The position numbers were made by a program, and so were the translations under genes. Below the pieces are notes generated by a model. That model did not search any database, had not been told where the DNA came from, and saw nothing but the letters and a program-made list of their open reading frames with translations. DNA of 64,000 nucleotides from Gordonia oryzae (GTDB lineage: Bacteria; Actinomycetota; Actinomycetes; Mycobacteriales; Mycobacteriaceae): positions 306,178 through 370,177 of the forward strand of contig NZ_RKMH01000003.1 in NCBI RefSeq assembly GCF_003797185.1, in the 5' to 3' direction. Below, piece by piece: positions 1-8,997 of this stretch; position 1 is the stretch's first letter; every line of letters starts with the position of its first letter.

Positions 1-17
1 AGGGCATCGTGAGATGC

Positions 18-920
18 ATGAACACACCAGCAATCCGCACGAGAGATCTTCGCAAGACGTTCCGGGGCGGGGATGGCGGTCGGGTCACCGCCGTCGACGG
101 CCTCGATCTGACCGTTGCACCGGGAGAGGTCGTCGCCTTCCTCGGCCCCAACGGAGCGGGTAAGACCACGACGATCGACATGATCCTCGGCCTGACCCAA
201 CCGGATTCGGGCTCTGTCGAGGTGTACGGGCAGGGCGCACGGTCTGCGGCTCGCGGCGGACGTATCGCCGCGGTGCTCCAGAACGGTGGTCTGCTACCCG
301 ATTTCACTGTCGAAGAGACCGTCCGCATTATCGCCTCGTTGCACGGCCGAGGCGCCGATTCCGAGTCGGCGATGGCCCGTGCCGACATCGCGCATCTGGC
401 CGGACGCAAGGTGTCCCGCTGTTCCGGCGGTGAACAGCAACGACTCAAGTTCGCGCTGGCGACCCTGCCCGACCCCGACCTCATCGTGCTCGACGAACCG
501 ACCGCGGGCATGGATGTGGAATCCCGCCGGAACTTCTGGTCCGCCATGCGATCCGATGCCCGACGCGGACGCACCGTCGTGTTCGCCACCCACTATCTCG
601 ACGAGGCCGACGACTTCGCCGACCGCATCATCATGATCGCGCGTGGCCAGATCGTCGCCGACGGCTCCACCTCGGAGATCCGCGCGATGGCCAGCCGGCG
701 TGTCGTCTCGGCGATCATGGACGAATCCGAACTCGCCGCCGTCGCGCGCGTCATCGCCGACCTCGAGGTCGTCGAACGCCGCGGTGGCCGAATCTATCTG
801 TCCGCCACGGATTCCGATGCACTTGCCCGCGCCCTGCTGACGGGCACGAACGCCCGCCAGGTCGAGATCGCCACGCACAACCTCGAAGATGCGTTCCTCG
901 CCCTCACCTCAGCTGCCTGA
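18..920 (+). CDS. ABC-2 type exporter, ATP-binding subunit
   Basis: Nucleotide-binding subunit of a drug/lipid-type ABC exporter that would energise the permease encoded next. Visible motifs are Walker A GPNGAGKTT (about residues 43-51), signature CSGGEQQ (about 136-141), Walker B LIVLDEP (about 155-161) and the switch histidine in FATHYLDEA (H192). The C-terminal 80 residues are the usual variable tail of this subfamily. ATG at 18 is preferred over an in-frame GTG at 9 because the conserved family start follows it closely. The gene is first of a four-gene run (ATPase, permease, histidine kinase, response regulator), a common actinobacterial arrangement in which the kinase pair controls the exporter. 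The substrate cannot be told from sequence. Confidence 0.93.
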   Translation: MNTPAIRTRDLRKTFRGGDGGRVTAVDGLDLTVAPGEVVAFLGPNGAGKTTTIDMILGLTQPDSGSVEVYGQGARSAARGGRIAAVLQNGGLLPDFTVEETVRIIASLHGRGADSESAMARADIAHLAGRKVSRCSGGEQQRLKFALATLPDPDLIVLDEPTAGMDVESRRNFWSAMRSDARRGRTVVFATHYLDEADDFADRIIMIARGQIVADGSTSEIRAMASRRVVSAIMDESELAAVARVIADLEVVERRGGRIYLSATDSDALARALLTGTNARQVEIATHNLEDAFLALTSAA

Positions 921-951
921 CTGCACCACCCTTCGACAGAAAGTCGCCGCC

Positions 952-1767
952 ATGACCACCGCCTCGCCCTCGTCCGCCGCACCTCGATCGGCGTCACACG
1001 ACACCACACTCCGCGGATTCCTTCCCGCGCCCCTGTACATGCGCACCGACATCCGCCGCGTCCTGCGCAATCGGCGTGCCCTCGTTTTCACCGTCGCCAT
1101 GCCCGGCCTGCTGTATCTCGTATTCGGTGCCACCCAGAAGTCCTCTGACACAGTCGGTTCGGGTAATGTTGCGTTCTACGTCCTGATCGGCATGGCCGTC
1201 TACGGCGCTGTACTCGCGGCCGCCTCCAATGCTGCGTCGGTGGCACTCGAACAGCAGGCCGGCTGGACGCGCACCCTGATGATGACGCCGCTGCAACCCA
1301 CCGGATACGTGGCCACCAAGGTGTGCGTCGCGTTGGCGATGGGTGCGCTGCCGATCCTGGTGCTCACCGTCGCCGGGATCGCCACCGGCGCCCACGCCCC
1401 GGTCGGGGTGTGGATCGCCTGCCTGCTGCTCGGATGGATCGGCGCTTCGGTGTTCGCCGCTTTCGGTCTGGCCGTGGGCAGCATCATGAAATCCGACGGG
1501 GCAATGCAGGTGATGGGCGGCGTGTTGGCGCTGTTGGCCTTCGCCGGCAACGTGTTCGTCCCCCTCAAGGGCGTTATGCTGACCATCGCGCAGTTCACAC
1601 CGATGTTCGGGGTCGTCACGCTCGCGCGCTATCCGCTCGATCACGGTGTCACCGTGTACGGCACCCACATCTCGCTCTGGGTAACCGTTGCCAATGTGAT
1701 CATCTGGGCGGTGATCTTCGCCTCGACCGCCTCGTTCTTCTACAGTCGCAGTACGGCACGGCAGTGA
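952..1767 (+). CDS. ABC-2 type exporter, permease subunit
   Basis: Integral membrane partner of the upstream ATPase. The protein is about 271 residues with about six hydrophobic segments, starting with RALVFTVAMPGLLYLVFG and ending in a long helix just before a short basic tail, as in ABC2_membrane permeases. An in-frame start 63 bases upstream would overlap the ATPase gene. ATG 952 is chosen because the preceding residues are not hydrophobic and a purine-rich GACAGAAAG lies upstream. The gap to the ATPase is about 30 bases, so co-transcription and a shared role are likely. The TGA stop overlaps a possible GTG start for the next gene. Confidence 0.9.
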   Translation: MTTASPSSAAPRSASHDTTLRGFLPAPLYMRTDIRRVLRNRRALVFTVAMPGLLYLVFGATQKSSDTVGSGNVAFYVLIGMAVYGAVLAAASNAASVALEQQAGWTRTLMMTPLQPTGYVATKVCVALAMGALPILVLTVAGIATGAHAPVGVWIACLLLGWIGASVFAAFGLAVGSIMKSDGAMQVMGGVLALLAFAGNVFVPLKGVMLTIAQFTPMFGVVTLARYPLDHGVTVYGTHISLWVTVANVIIWAVIFASTASFFYSRSTARQ

Positions 1768-1796
1768 TCGGATGCGTCGACCAGCAGAATCCGGAG

Positions 1797-2900
1797 ATGA
1801 TGAACAACCGCATGAGCGACCGGTGGGCACCCTGGCGCAACCTACGCTGGGTGTTCACCGCAATCTGGATGTTGTTCCTGGCCTACCCTATCGGCGCGGT
1901 CGCCGCCTCCGACCACGGCCACACCGCCAAGATCGTGGGGCTCGTCCTCATCGGGCTCTTCGCCGTGGTCTACCTCTTGGCGTCGGTGTACCTGTTCACC
2001 GGTCGCACCGAAGTCGAACCACGTGGTGTGTGGGTCTTTATCGTTCTGCTCGTCCTGGCCGCGGGCCTACTGCCCATCATTGGCGAGAACACCTTCGGCG
2101 CAGCACCTTTCCTGATGGCCGTCGCCGCGTTCAGCTTTTCCGCCCTGTGGGCGGCAATCACGATGGCCGCGTTGATCGTCGCGTCGATCGCGGTGCCGAC
2201 GATCGCCGGGTGGGAGGTCGACGGCGGCATCGTGATCATCCTGGTCGCGGTCGGGTTCACCATGATCGGCTTTCGCGTACTCGCCGTTCGTGAGGGCGAG
2301 CGCGAACGCGCCGAGGAGCGCCAGCGTGAGCTCAATTCCGAATTGGCGGTGGTCGCCGAACGCGAGCGGGTGGCCCGCGACGTCCACGACATCCTCGGAC
2401 ACTCACTGACCGTGATCACCATCAAGACCGAATTGGCCCGTCGCCTCGTCGATCTGGACCCTCAACGCGCGAAAGACGAGATGGCCGAGGTCAATGCGCT
2501 GGCTCGCTCCGCGCTCGCCGAGGTCCGGGCAACCGTCGGAGCCCTGCGCACCCCGGACCTGCCGAGCGTGATCGCGTCCGCGCAAACCGCCTTGCGTGCC
2601 GCGGATATCGCTGCGACGCTTCCCGATCCACGGACGGACACCCCGCACGGGGAACTGTTCGCGTGGGTACTACGGGAGGCCGTCACCAATGTGGTCCGCC
2701 ACAGCCACGCCACGCACTGCGAGGTGCGGATCGACGACGCCACACTGACGGTCCAGGACGACGGGTGCGGGGTCGGTGTAGCCGTTCCCGGCAACGGCTT
2801 ACGCGGACTGATCGAACGGGTGGAGTCCGCAGGCGGCACCCTGGCGATCGAATCGGACACGGGCGGAACGACGTTGACGGTGGTGGTCGACGATGAGTGA
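1797..2900 (+). CDS. Sensor histidine kinase (HisKA_3 / DesK-NarX type)
   Basis: Membrane sensor kinase that would phosphorylate the response regulator encoded immediately downstream. The first 160 residues form four or five hydrophobic helices with almost no extracellular loop, suggesting membrane or envelope sensing. A HisKA_3 dimerisation motif follows, with RDVHDILGHSL and the phospho-accepting His near residue 197. A HATPase_c domain comes next, with REAVTNVVRHS (N box) and VQDDGCGVG (G box). ATG 1797 was chosen. ATG 1800, ATG 1812 and GTG 1764 (overlapping the permease stop) are alternatives and none has a strong ribosome site. The ORF open further upstream is only read-through in the permease's shadow frame. 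Confidence 0.9.
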   Translation: MMNNRMSDRWAPWRNLRWVFTAIWMLFLAYPIGAVAASDHGHTAKIVGLVLIGLFAVVYLLASVYLFTGRTEVEPRGVWVFIVLLVLAAGLLPIIGENTFGAAPFLMAVAAFSFSALWAAITMAALIVASIAVPTIAGWEVDGGIVIILVAVGFTMIGFRVLAVREGERERAEERQRELNSELAVVAERERVARDVHDILGHSLTVITIKTELARRLVDLDPQRAKDEMAEVNALARSALAEVRATVGALRTPDLPSVIASAQTALRAADIAATLPDPRTDTPHGELFAWVLREAVTNVVRHSHATHCEVRIDDATLTVQDDGCGVGVAVPGNGLRGLIERVESAGGTLAIESDTGGTTLTVVVDDE

Positions 2901-3507
2901 ACCGATCCGCCTCCTACTCGCCGACGATCAGGCCCTGGTACGTGGCGCGCTGGCCGCCCTACTCGACCTCGAGAGCGACCTTGTGGTGGTCGCCGAGGTG
3001 GGGCGCGGCGACGAGGTCGTCGACGCTGCGCGCGAGCACGCCGCAGACGTGTGCCTGCTCGACATCGAGATGCCCGGCGCCGACGGTATCGAGGCCGCGG
3101 CTGCCCTGCGACGGCACCTGCCGGGGGTGCGTTCGCTGATCGTCACCACCTTCGGCCGCCCAGGATACCTACGCCGCGCCATCGACGCCGGCGCGTCGGG
3201 GTTCGTCGTGAAGGACACTCCGGCAGGCGAACTGGCCGACGCGGTACGCCGAGTACACGCAGGTCTCCGCGTGATCGATCCCACGTTGGCCACCGAAAGC
3301 CTCACCAGCGGCGACAATCCGCTGACCCAACGCGAATCCGAGGTACTGCGCGCGGCGTTGTCGGGGGCGACGGTGGCGACGATCGCCACGCAGGTCCATC
3401 TGTCGGCGGGCACCGTGCGCAACCATTTGTCGTCGGCGATCGGCAAGACCGGCACCGCCACCCGCGCCGAGGCGGCCCGCGTCGCCCGCGAACGCGGCTG
3501 GATCTGA
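2893..3507 (+). CDS. Response regulator, NarL/LuxR family
   Basis: DNA-binding response regulator paired with the preceding kinase. The receiver domain shows the acidic pair D11-D12, phospho-acceptor D57 in LLDIEMPG, the conserved T85 region and K107. The C-terminal GerE/LuxR helix-turn-helix covers about 144-204 (LTQRESEVLRAAL ... LSAGTVRNHLSSAIGKTG). Its ATG overlaps the last eight bases of the kinase gene, indicating translational coupling. By position it probably controls the exporter operon it belongs to. No binding site was identified. Confidence 0.94.
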   Translation: MSEPIRLLLADDQALVRGALAALLDLESDLVVVAEVGRGDEVVDAAREHAADVCLLDIEMPGADGIEAAAALRRHLPGVRSLIVTTFGRPGYLRRAIDAGASGFVVKDTPAGELADAVRRVHAGLRVIDPTLATESLTSGDNPLTQRESEVLRAALSGATVATIATQVHLSAGTVRNHLSSAIGKTGTATRAEAARVARERGWI

Positions 3508-3514
3508 GGCGGCC

Positions 3515-3577
3515 GGGCGCTGTCGACGACGGGATGGGCGCGCTCGGCGTTGAGAAGAGCGCGCTCGACGTACGTGC
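3515..3577 (+). repeat. 21-bp-period degenerate repeat downstream of the response regulator
   Basis: Three consecutive units of 21 bases start at 3515, 3536 and 3557. Each opens with GGGCGC or GAGCGC followed by a TCG core. The array begins eight bases after the response-regulator stop codon. Units two and three also form an inverted repeat (arms 3538-3544 and 3558-3564, loop 13). The same motif and period occur behind other genes at 18590-18632, 19246-19371 and 56700-56802. The rest of the 3508-3767 gap shows nothing recognisable. Confidence 0.6.
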
Positions 3578-3767
3578 AAAGAACTCGATCGTGCGTCGTG
3601 GCTCACGTCGTAGTGGCCCAGCAGCAACTCCGTTGGTCCGCCGACACGGAGGGTGTCGTCGGGGCTCTGTCCGTGCCCAGTCGGGGCGGGAACGGCGGAA
3701 ACCTTTGTCCACGCCCGCGCGCACTTTTGCCTCGCGCCGATCCCAAACCTGGTCACCGGCACTCGCC

Positions 3768-5240
3768 ATGACCACCATGGGCGGGGTGTCCGACCCTGCC
3801 TCGTCCCTGCATCGGCGTCCGATCCGGTTCAACGCGTTCGACATGAATTGTGTTGCGCACCAATCCCCCGGGCTGTGGCGCCACCCCGATGACCGCTCGT
3901 GGGATTACACCACTCTCGACTATTGGGTCGACCTGGCGATCCTGTTGGAGAGCGGCGGATTCGACGGCCTGTTCATCGCCGATGTCCTCGGCACCTATGA
4001 CGTCTACGGCGGGACCGACGAGGCCGCGATCCGGCAAGGGGCACAGATCCCCGTCAACGATCCACTGTTGTTGGTGTCGGCGATGGCGTATGCGACCGAA
4101 CATCTCGGATTCGGGATCACCACCGGCACGGGATTCGAGCATCCCTACCCGTTCGCCCGACGGCTGTCGACGCTGGACCACCTGACGCGCGGCCGGCTCG
4201 GCTGGAATGTGGTCACCGGCTACCTGCCGTCGGCGGCCCGTAACATGGGCGCCGCCGATCAACTCGAGCACGACAGCCGCTACGACCACGCCGACGAGTA
4301 CCTGACCGTCCTCTACAAACTATGGGAGGGCTCCTGGGAATCCGGCGCGGTGCGCCGTGACCGTGCCGCGGGGGTGTTCGCCGACCCCGACAGAGTGCAT
4401 CACATCGGTCACCGCGGAGAGCACTTCACGGTGCCCGGCATCCATCTGTCCGAGCCGTCCCCACAACGCAGTCCAGTGATCTACCAGGCCGGCGCGTCGG
4501 TGCGCGGCCGCCGGTTCGCCGCGGCCAACGCCGAGGCCATCTTCGTCGCCGCGCCCACCAAAAAGATTCTGCGCGAGGTGGTGTCGAAGATCAGAGAGGA
4601 ACTCGTCGCCGCCGGCCGCGACCCCTACGACGCCCGCATCTACACTTTGTTGACCATCATCACCGACTCGACGACCGAGGCCGCCCGTGAGAAGGCAGCC
4701 GAGTATCGGCGCTACGCCAGCGACGAGGGGTCGCTGGTGTTCATGTCGGGATGGATGGGCCTGGACCTGTCCTCCTACGATCTCGACGAACCCATCGGCA
4801 ACGTGCATAGCAATGCCATCCAGTCCGCCGTTGCCGCCTTCGCCCAGGCGGACGAATCGGGCCACGAGTGGGCGGTCCGCGACATCGCCGCATGGGGTGG
4901 CATCGGCGGGATGGGACCGGTGCTCATCGGGTCGGGTGATGACATCGCCGAGGCCCTACAGGGCTGGGTCGACGACACCGACGTCGACGGCTTCAATGTA
5001 GCCTACGCTGTCACACCCGGGTCTTTCGCCGACATCGTCGCCCACGTCATCCCAGCCCTGGAGCGTCGCGGGGTCTATCGTCGCCAGTACACGCCGGGTA
5101 CGTTGCGTCACAAGCTGTTCGGGCGTGGTGATCTGCTTCCCGACAATCATCGGGGTGCTTCGTTCCGTGTCGGCGGCGCGAACTCGACCATCGACGACTC
5201 GGTGCGCGCGGCCGCGCGTGGGCCGGTGCCGACCCGATAG
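3768..5240 (+). CDS. FMN-dependent monooxygenase, NtaA/SnaA/DszA/DmoA (LLM class) family
   Basis: Class C flavin monooxygenase (luciferase-like TIM barrel) that needs reduced FMN from a separate flavin reductase. The family oxidises C-S or C-N bonds in compounds such as nitrilotriacetate, dibenzothiophene sulfone and dimethyl sulfide. The N-terminus RFNAFDMNCVAHQSPGLWR, the barrel segment GFDGLFIADVLGTYD, GRLGWNVVTGYLPSAARNMG and SPVIYQAGASVRGR are family hallmarks. About 490 residues matches the NtaA/DszA length. ATG 3768 precedes the conserved start (ATG 3777 also possible); the long open frame upstream is a shadow. There is no flavin reductase beside it. The substrate is unknown, but organosulfur is a reasonable guess given sfnG/sfnB-like genes in the same window. 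Confidence 0.88.
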   Translation: MTTMGGVSDPASSLHRRPIRFNAFDMNCVAHQSPGLWRHPDDRSWDYTTLDYWVDLAILLESGGFDGLFIADVLGTYDVYGGTDEAAIRQGAQIPVNDPLLLVSAMAYATEHLGFGITTGTGFEHPYPFARRLSTLDHLTRGRLGWNVVTGYLPSAARNMGAADQLEHDSRYDHADEYLTVLYKLWEGSWESGAVRRDRAAGVFADPDRVHHIGHRGEHFTVPGIHLSEPSPQRSPVIYQAGASVRGRRFAAANAEAIFVAAPTKKILREVVSKIREELVAAGRDPYDARIYTLLTIITDSTTEAAREKAAEYRRYASDEGSLVFMSGWMGLDLSSYDLDEPIGNVHSNAIQSAVAAFAQADESGHEWAVRDIAAWGGIGGMGPVLIGSGDDIAEALQGWVDDTDVDGFNVAYAVTPGSFADIVAHVIPALERRGVYRRQYTPGTLRHKLFGRGDLLPDNHRGASFRVGGANSTIDDSVRAAARGPVPTR

Positions 5241-5298
5241 TCGTCGCCCGGCAACGACGTCTTTCGCCCATGACGCGGTGCCCGCGTCATAGGGTGGC

Positions 5299-6900
5299 GT
5301 GGTGAGCAGCGAGCGCGGCGCGACGCCCGACAGTCCCAACAAAGCCGCCCGAAGGCGACGAGCGCCACGAAACGGTCACGGCCACAGTCACTCCCATTCC
5401 CTCAACGACATCGCCGCCGACCTGACACCGATGGCCCGACGCATCGTCATCGGTGCTCTGAGTATGTTCGGGCTGGCGATGATCGCCGGAATCGTGCTGC
5501 TGTGGCCCTCGGGGGGTGAGCATCCGATCCCCGCACAGTTCCGGGGCGCCGACGGCGGCGCGATCCACGCCGTCGACGGCAAGATCGTCAGCCAGACCCG
5601 TGGTGATTGCCTGAATCAGATGGTCGGCACGATCGCCGACACCGCCGACATCCCGATCTCCGGCGCAGGCACCGGACCATGCATCGAGACCGTCGTGTCG
5701 ATAACCTCGGGCGCCGATTCCGGGAAGTACACACTGCTGGAGGTACCCACCAATCGGGCGCAATCCGGCAGTGGGCCCGACTCATCCGCGCAAACTCTCG
5801 GCGCACCCGACGATCCACAGCCAGGTCAACCGACCCTGCACATCGGCGACGCGGTCCGGATGAGCACCACGCCCGGCCCCGACGGCCAACCCCGCTACAC
5901 GTTCTTCGACTTCGGTCGGACCAGCTCGACGATTGTGTGGGCGGTCCTGTTCGCGGGTGCGATCATTCTCGTCGCCGCGTGGCGCGGGTTGCGGTCGTTG
6001 ATCGGTCTCGTCTTCGCCTTCGTCGTGCTCGGGGCCTTCACCCTGCCCGCCATCCTCGACGGCGAATCGCCGGTGGCGGTCGCGGTGGTCAGTTCGGCGG
6101 CCATTCTGTTTGTCGTGCTCTACCTCGCGCACGGCATCAGCATGCGGACGAGTTCGGCCCTGCTCGGAACGCTGATGTCGTTGCTGCTGGCCGGGATGTT
6201 GAGCTGGGCGTCGATCACCACCATGAACCTCACCGGACTCTCCAGCGATCAGACGACGAATCTGCAGGTCTACCAGGGGGGCATCTCGGTCAGCGGTCTG
6301 CTACTCGCCGGTTTCATCATCGGTACGCTCGGTGTGCTCAACGACGTGACGATCACCCAGGCGTCGGCCGCCTTCGAACTCGCCGCGGCCGGGGAGCCGA
6401 GTCGCCTGGCCACCTTCCGCGCGGCTATGCGGGTGGGACGCGATCACATCGCGTCTACCGTCTACACGCTGGTGTTCGCCTATGCCGGTAGCGCTTTGCC
6501 ACTCTTGCTGTTGTTCTCGGTGGCCCGCCAGCCGTTCGGTTCGCTGCTGACCAGCGATACCGTCGCCGTCGAGTTGGCGCGATCGTTTGTCGGCGGTATC
6601 GCCATCGCACTGTCGGTGCCGCTCACCACAGGCATCGCTGCAGCCCTGGCCCGACCGTCGGGTGCGCGCGCCGCCGCCGACGGCGCCGACGCCCCCGACG
6701 CACCGGACACCGAGTCACGACAGGCACCTGCACCACAGAACCCAATCCAGGAGTCGCCGATCCACCAACCGCCACCGCGGCGCACTCCAGAGCCGCCGCC
6801 ACGACGCGCACCGGAACCGCCGCCACGTCGCGCTCCAGATCCGCCGCCACGTCGCGCACCGGAACCGCCGCGCACCGGCCGGCACTCGATGCCGGACTGA
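5299..6900 (+). CDS. YibE/F family multi-pass membrane protein with Pro/Arg-rich tail
   Basis: Integral membrane protein of the YibE/YibF family (function not established). A His-rich patch HGHSHSHS (about residues 26-34) precedes the first transmembrane helix (about 50-72). A soluble extracytoplasmic segment of about 130 residues with two Cys follows, then about seven further helices. Conserved YibE/F stretches such as LGVLNDVTITQASAAFEL and HIASTVYTLVFAYAGSALP are clear. The C-terminus is a low-complexity tail of repeated PPPRRAPE units absent from typical members. GTG 5299 or 5302 follows an AGGG sequence. It is a single gene, convergent with the serine hydrolase downstream. Confidence 0.85.
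   Translation: MVSSERGATPDSPNKAARRRRAPRNGHGHSHSHSLNDIAADLTPMARRIVIGALSMFGLAMIAGIVLLWPSGGEHPIPAQFRGADGGAIHAVDGKIVSQTRGDCLNQMVGTIADTADIPISGAGTGPCIETVVSITSGADSGKYTLLEVPTNRAQSGSGPDSSAQTLGAPDDPQPGQPTLHIGDAVRMSTTPGPDGQPRYTFFDFGRTSSTIVWAVLFAGAIILVAAWRGLRSLIGLVFAFVVLGAFTLPAILDGESPVAVAVVSSAAILFVVLYLAHGISMRTSSALLGTLMSLLLAGMLSWASITTMNLTGLSSDQTTNLQVYQGGISVSGLLLAGFIIGTLGVLNDVTITQASAAFELAAAGEPSRLATFRAAMRVGRDHIASTVYTLVFAYAGSALPLLLLFSVARQPFGSLLTSDTVAVELARSFVGGIAIALSVPLTTGIAAALARPSGARAAADGADAPDAPDTESRQAPAPQNPIQESPIHQPPPRRTPEPPPRRAPEPPPRRAPDPPPRRAPEPPRTGRHSMPD
6769..6876 (+). repeat. 24-bp coding tandem repeat (PPPRRAPE units)
   Basis: Four and a half in-frame 24-base units at the 3' end of the YibE/F gene, starting at 6769, 6793, 6817 and 6841 with a partial last copy. 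They encode PPPRR(T/A)P(E/D). A unit of eight codons keeps the frame if copies are gained or lost, so length variation between strains is expected. Confidence 0.85.
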
Positions 6901-6922
6901 CTCAGCGCACCAGAGCGCGAGA

Positions 6923-7858
6923 TCAGCCCACGCCGCACCGTCCGGTGGGGACGGCGGAGAGATTGCGTCCGATCCACTCGCCGATCTTGGTGAGCATGGT
7001 GGTGCCATCGGAGAACTTGCCGCTACGCGGGACGGCGGCCATCGACACTGCCACCTGACCACCGGGAACGGTGATGATGCCCAGTTGACGGACCAAAAAC
7101 GCCGACGACGTCCCGGTGCCCGGGCCCCAGCCGCCCTTCACGGCCGTGGCGCTCACCTTCTGGTTGGTCCGGGCGAGGTTGGCCACGCCCCATCGCTGGT
7201 TGGGTCCGACCGCACCCATCAAGGCCAACAGCCGATCAGTACCGGGCATACAGGGCAGATGTGCCCCAAAGATCGCCTGATCGGCCAGCGCCCACATGGT
7301 GTACCCGGGGTAGGACGTCGCCGAGTCGAGCTGCGAGCTGACATGGGTGTTGAGGTCGTGGCCTTCGCGCAGGACCGCAGTCACTGCGTCGACCGGCGTC
7401 GCGCCGGGACCGAGCTGCGTCCAGAGATCCCCTGCGGCGTCGTTGTCGGACACAGTGATGGCGTTGGTCTCGTCGTCGAGCACCGCCGAGCCGAGCCGAC
7501 GTTCGGCGGCCAGCGACACCGGGACCTTCAGCGTCGACCACGCCCGTCCTGTGGTGAAGGTGCCCACCGAGATCACCGAGTCCGATCCGACCGGTGCGAG
7601 AGCGAGACCGATCGCGCCCGGGGTAGTGGTGGCGAGTGACTTCTGGAACGACGCAAAGGATTTGGTCAACGCCTCTCGTGACGGCACGGGCGGGGTTAGC
7701 CACGTCCGCAACGGCTCGGGCAGGGGCGGTAACGCGGGCGTCGCCGGAACGGAGAACGGCAGCGGGGCGGCTCCTGCCACGCCCGCTGCGGCGAGACCGG
7801 CGCTCGCCACCACCAGACTCGTCGCACACGCCACGGTCCATCGTTTCCACAACGCCAC
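6923..7858 (-). CDS. Secreted serine hydrolase, class A beta-lactamase-like fold
   Basis: Exported hydrolase with the penicillin-binding/beta-lactamase triad of motifs: SxxK as S108-T-L-K111, SDN (about 137-139) and KGGWG in the KTG position. It lacks clear class A hallmarks beyond these, so a peptidoglycan or other hydrolase role is as likely as beta-lactam hydrolysis. GTG 7858 is chosen because an AGGAGG lies five bases upstream and the residues that follow form a signal peptide (basic KR, long hydrophobic stretch, AGA-AP cleavage region). The longer open frame upstream has no such support. It is paralogous to the next gene on the same strand (shared SDN, MPGT, RWGV and KGGWGPG blocks). Confidence 0.82.
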   Translation of the reverse strand: MALWKRWTVACATSLVVASAGLAAAGVAGAAPLPFSVPATPALPPLPEPLRTWLTPPVPSREALTKSFASFQKSLATTTPGAIGLALAPVGSDSVISVGTFTTGRAWSTLKVPVSLAAERRLGSAVLDDETNAITVSDNDAAGDLWTQLGPGATPVDAVTAVLREGHDLNTHVSSQLDSATSYPGYTMWALADQAIFGAHLPCMPGTDRLLALMGAVGPNQRWGVANLARTNQKVSATAVKGGWGPGTGTSSAFLVRQLGIITVPGGQVAVSMAAVPRSGKFSDGTTMLTKIGEWIGRNLSAVPTGRCGVG

Positions 7859-8009
7859 ACAGGCCTCCTGGGTCACTTCAGTAACATCAAGAACTCTAAC
7901 CGCCGTCTGGGCACCACCACGTGGCCGGCCGATCAACCGAGACCGCACCGTGTGCGGGCCGTGACCGGGACACCTGCGCCGAACAATCGACGTCGAACTG
8001 CGCTCCGGG

Positions 8010-8921
8010 TCAGCGGCAGCGGCCGCGCGGCAGTGCAGCGATGTTCTGGTTCAGCCAATTGCCGAGAGCGTTGAGCGCCGCGGTCCCCGACGACATCGAC
8101 CCTCCGACGGCGCTCATCGCCACCGCACTCTGCTGACCGTCGCGGTAGGTGAGGACGCCGATCTGCCGCACCAGGTAGGCCCCGTCGACGCCAGGGCCCC
8201 ATCCACCTTTGACGGCGGTGGCCTTCGGAATCTGCATGATCTCCACACCCCACTGCTGGTTGCCGGCGACCTGGCCCATCAGCGAGAGCACGTGACCGGT
8301 GCCCGGCATGCACGGCAGATGCCCGGCGAAGGTCGCCGCGTCCGGCAGCGTCCAGCGGGTCTGCCCGAAGATCGTGAAGCCCGAACGCAACTGCTGCGAG
8401 GGCACCACAGCGTTCGGGTTGCCGCCCTCGCGCAGTACCGCGGTCACCTTGGCCGACGCCTCGGTATCACTACCGAGTGACGCCCAGAGTTGTTCGGCCG
8501 CTTGGTTGTCGGAGTTGATGATGGCGTCGCGCTCCGACGAGGACGTCCCGTTCTCACGTTCGGCGGCCACGGCGAGCGGCACCTTGATCGTCGACCACGC
8601 CACACCGGGATCGCGGTCCCCGAACAGCAGGCTCGCTGTCGCGTTCGGGCCGACCGGAGCGACCGCAATGCCCACCCGCAGTCCCGTCCCGGCGGCGACG
8701 CGGCGGAATCCAGCGGCCAGCGCGGGATTCGCGCCGGCGCTGGGCGGCGTCGACGAAGCCGACGCCGCGGCCGAGGTCGTTGACGAGGCGTACACGGTGA
8801 CCGTGGATCGCGGGGCCGACGACTCACCGGTCGCGCAGCCGGTCATCACCATCGCCCCGGCAATGGCAAGCGCCGCGCCGGCGACCCACACGCTCACCGC
8901 CCGGCCACGTCGCTTCCCCAT
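8010..8921 (-). CDS. Lipoprotein serine hydrolase, beta-lactamase-like paralog
   Basis: Membrane-anchored paralog of the neighbouring hydrolase. ATG 8921 is supported by a GGGGAG ribosome site five to six bases upstream. The product opens with MGKRRGR, a hydrophobic core and the lipobox MTGC with acylated Cys29, then a Ser/Ala/Thr linker. Catalytic motifs are S110-T-I-K113, SDN (137-139) and KGGWGPG near the C-terminus. The gene lies about 75 bases downstream of a transmembrane Ser/Thr kinase on the same strand, so co-expression with envelope sensing is plausible. Substrate unknown. Confidence 0.82.
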   Translation of the reverse strand: MGKRRGRAVSVWVAGAALAIAGAMVMTGCATGESSAPRSTVTVYASSTTSAAASASSTPPSAGANPALAAGFRRVAAGTGLRVGIAVAPVGPNATASLLFGDRDPGVAWSTIKVPLAVAAERENGTSSSERDAIINSDNQAAEQLWASLGSDTEASAKVTAVLREGGNPNAVVPSQQLRSGFTIFGQTRWTLPDAATFAGHLPCMPGTGHVLSLMGQVAGNQQWGVEIMQIPKATAVKGGWGPGVDGAYLVRQIGVLTYRDGQQSAVAMSAVGGSMSSGTAALNALGNWLNQNIAALPRGRCR

Positions 8922-8997
8922 CGACACTCCCCTCACCTGCATTTCCCAGTCACCGGTCGGCGCCGCCTGCCACGAGGGCACGCGGGGGACCCCGCCA

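Noticed and set aside
1323..1796. Histidine kinase starting at 1323
   Set aside because: Those residues are an Arg-rich shadow of the permease gene; membrane helices begin only after 1797.
3051..3767. Monooxygenase starting at 3051
   Set aside because: The extra 239 codons overlap the response regulator and are low-complexity shadow sequence.
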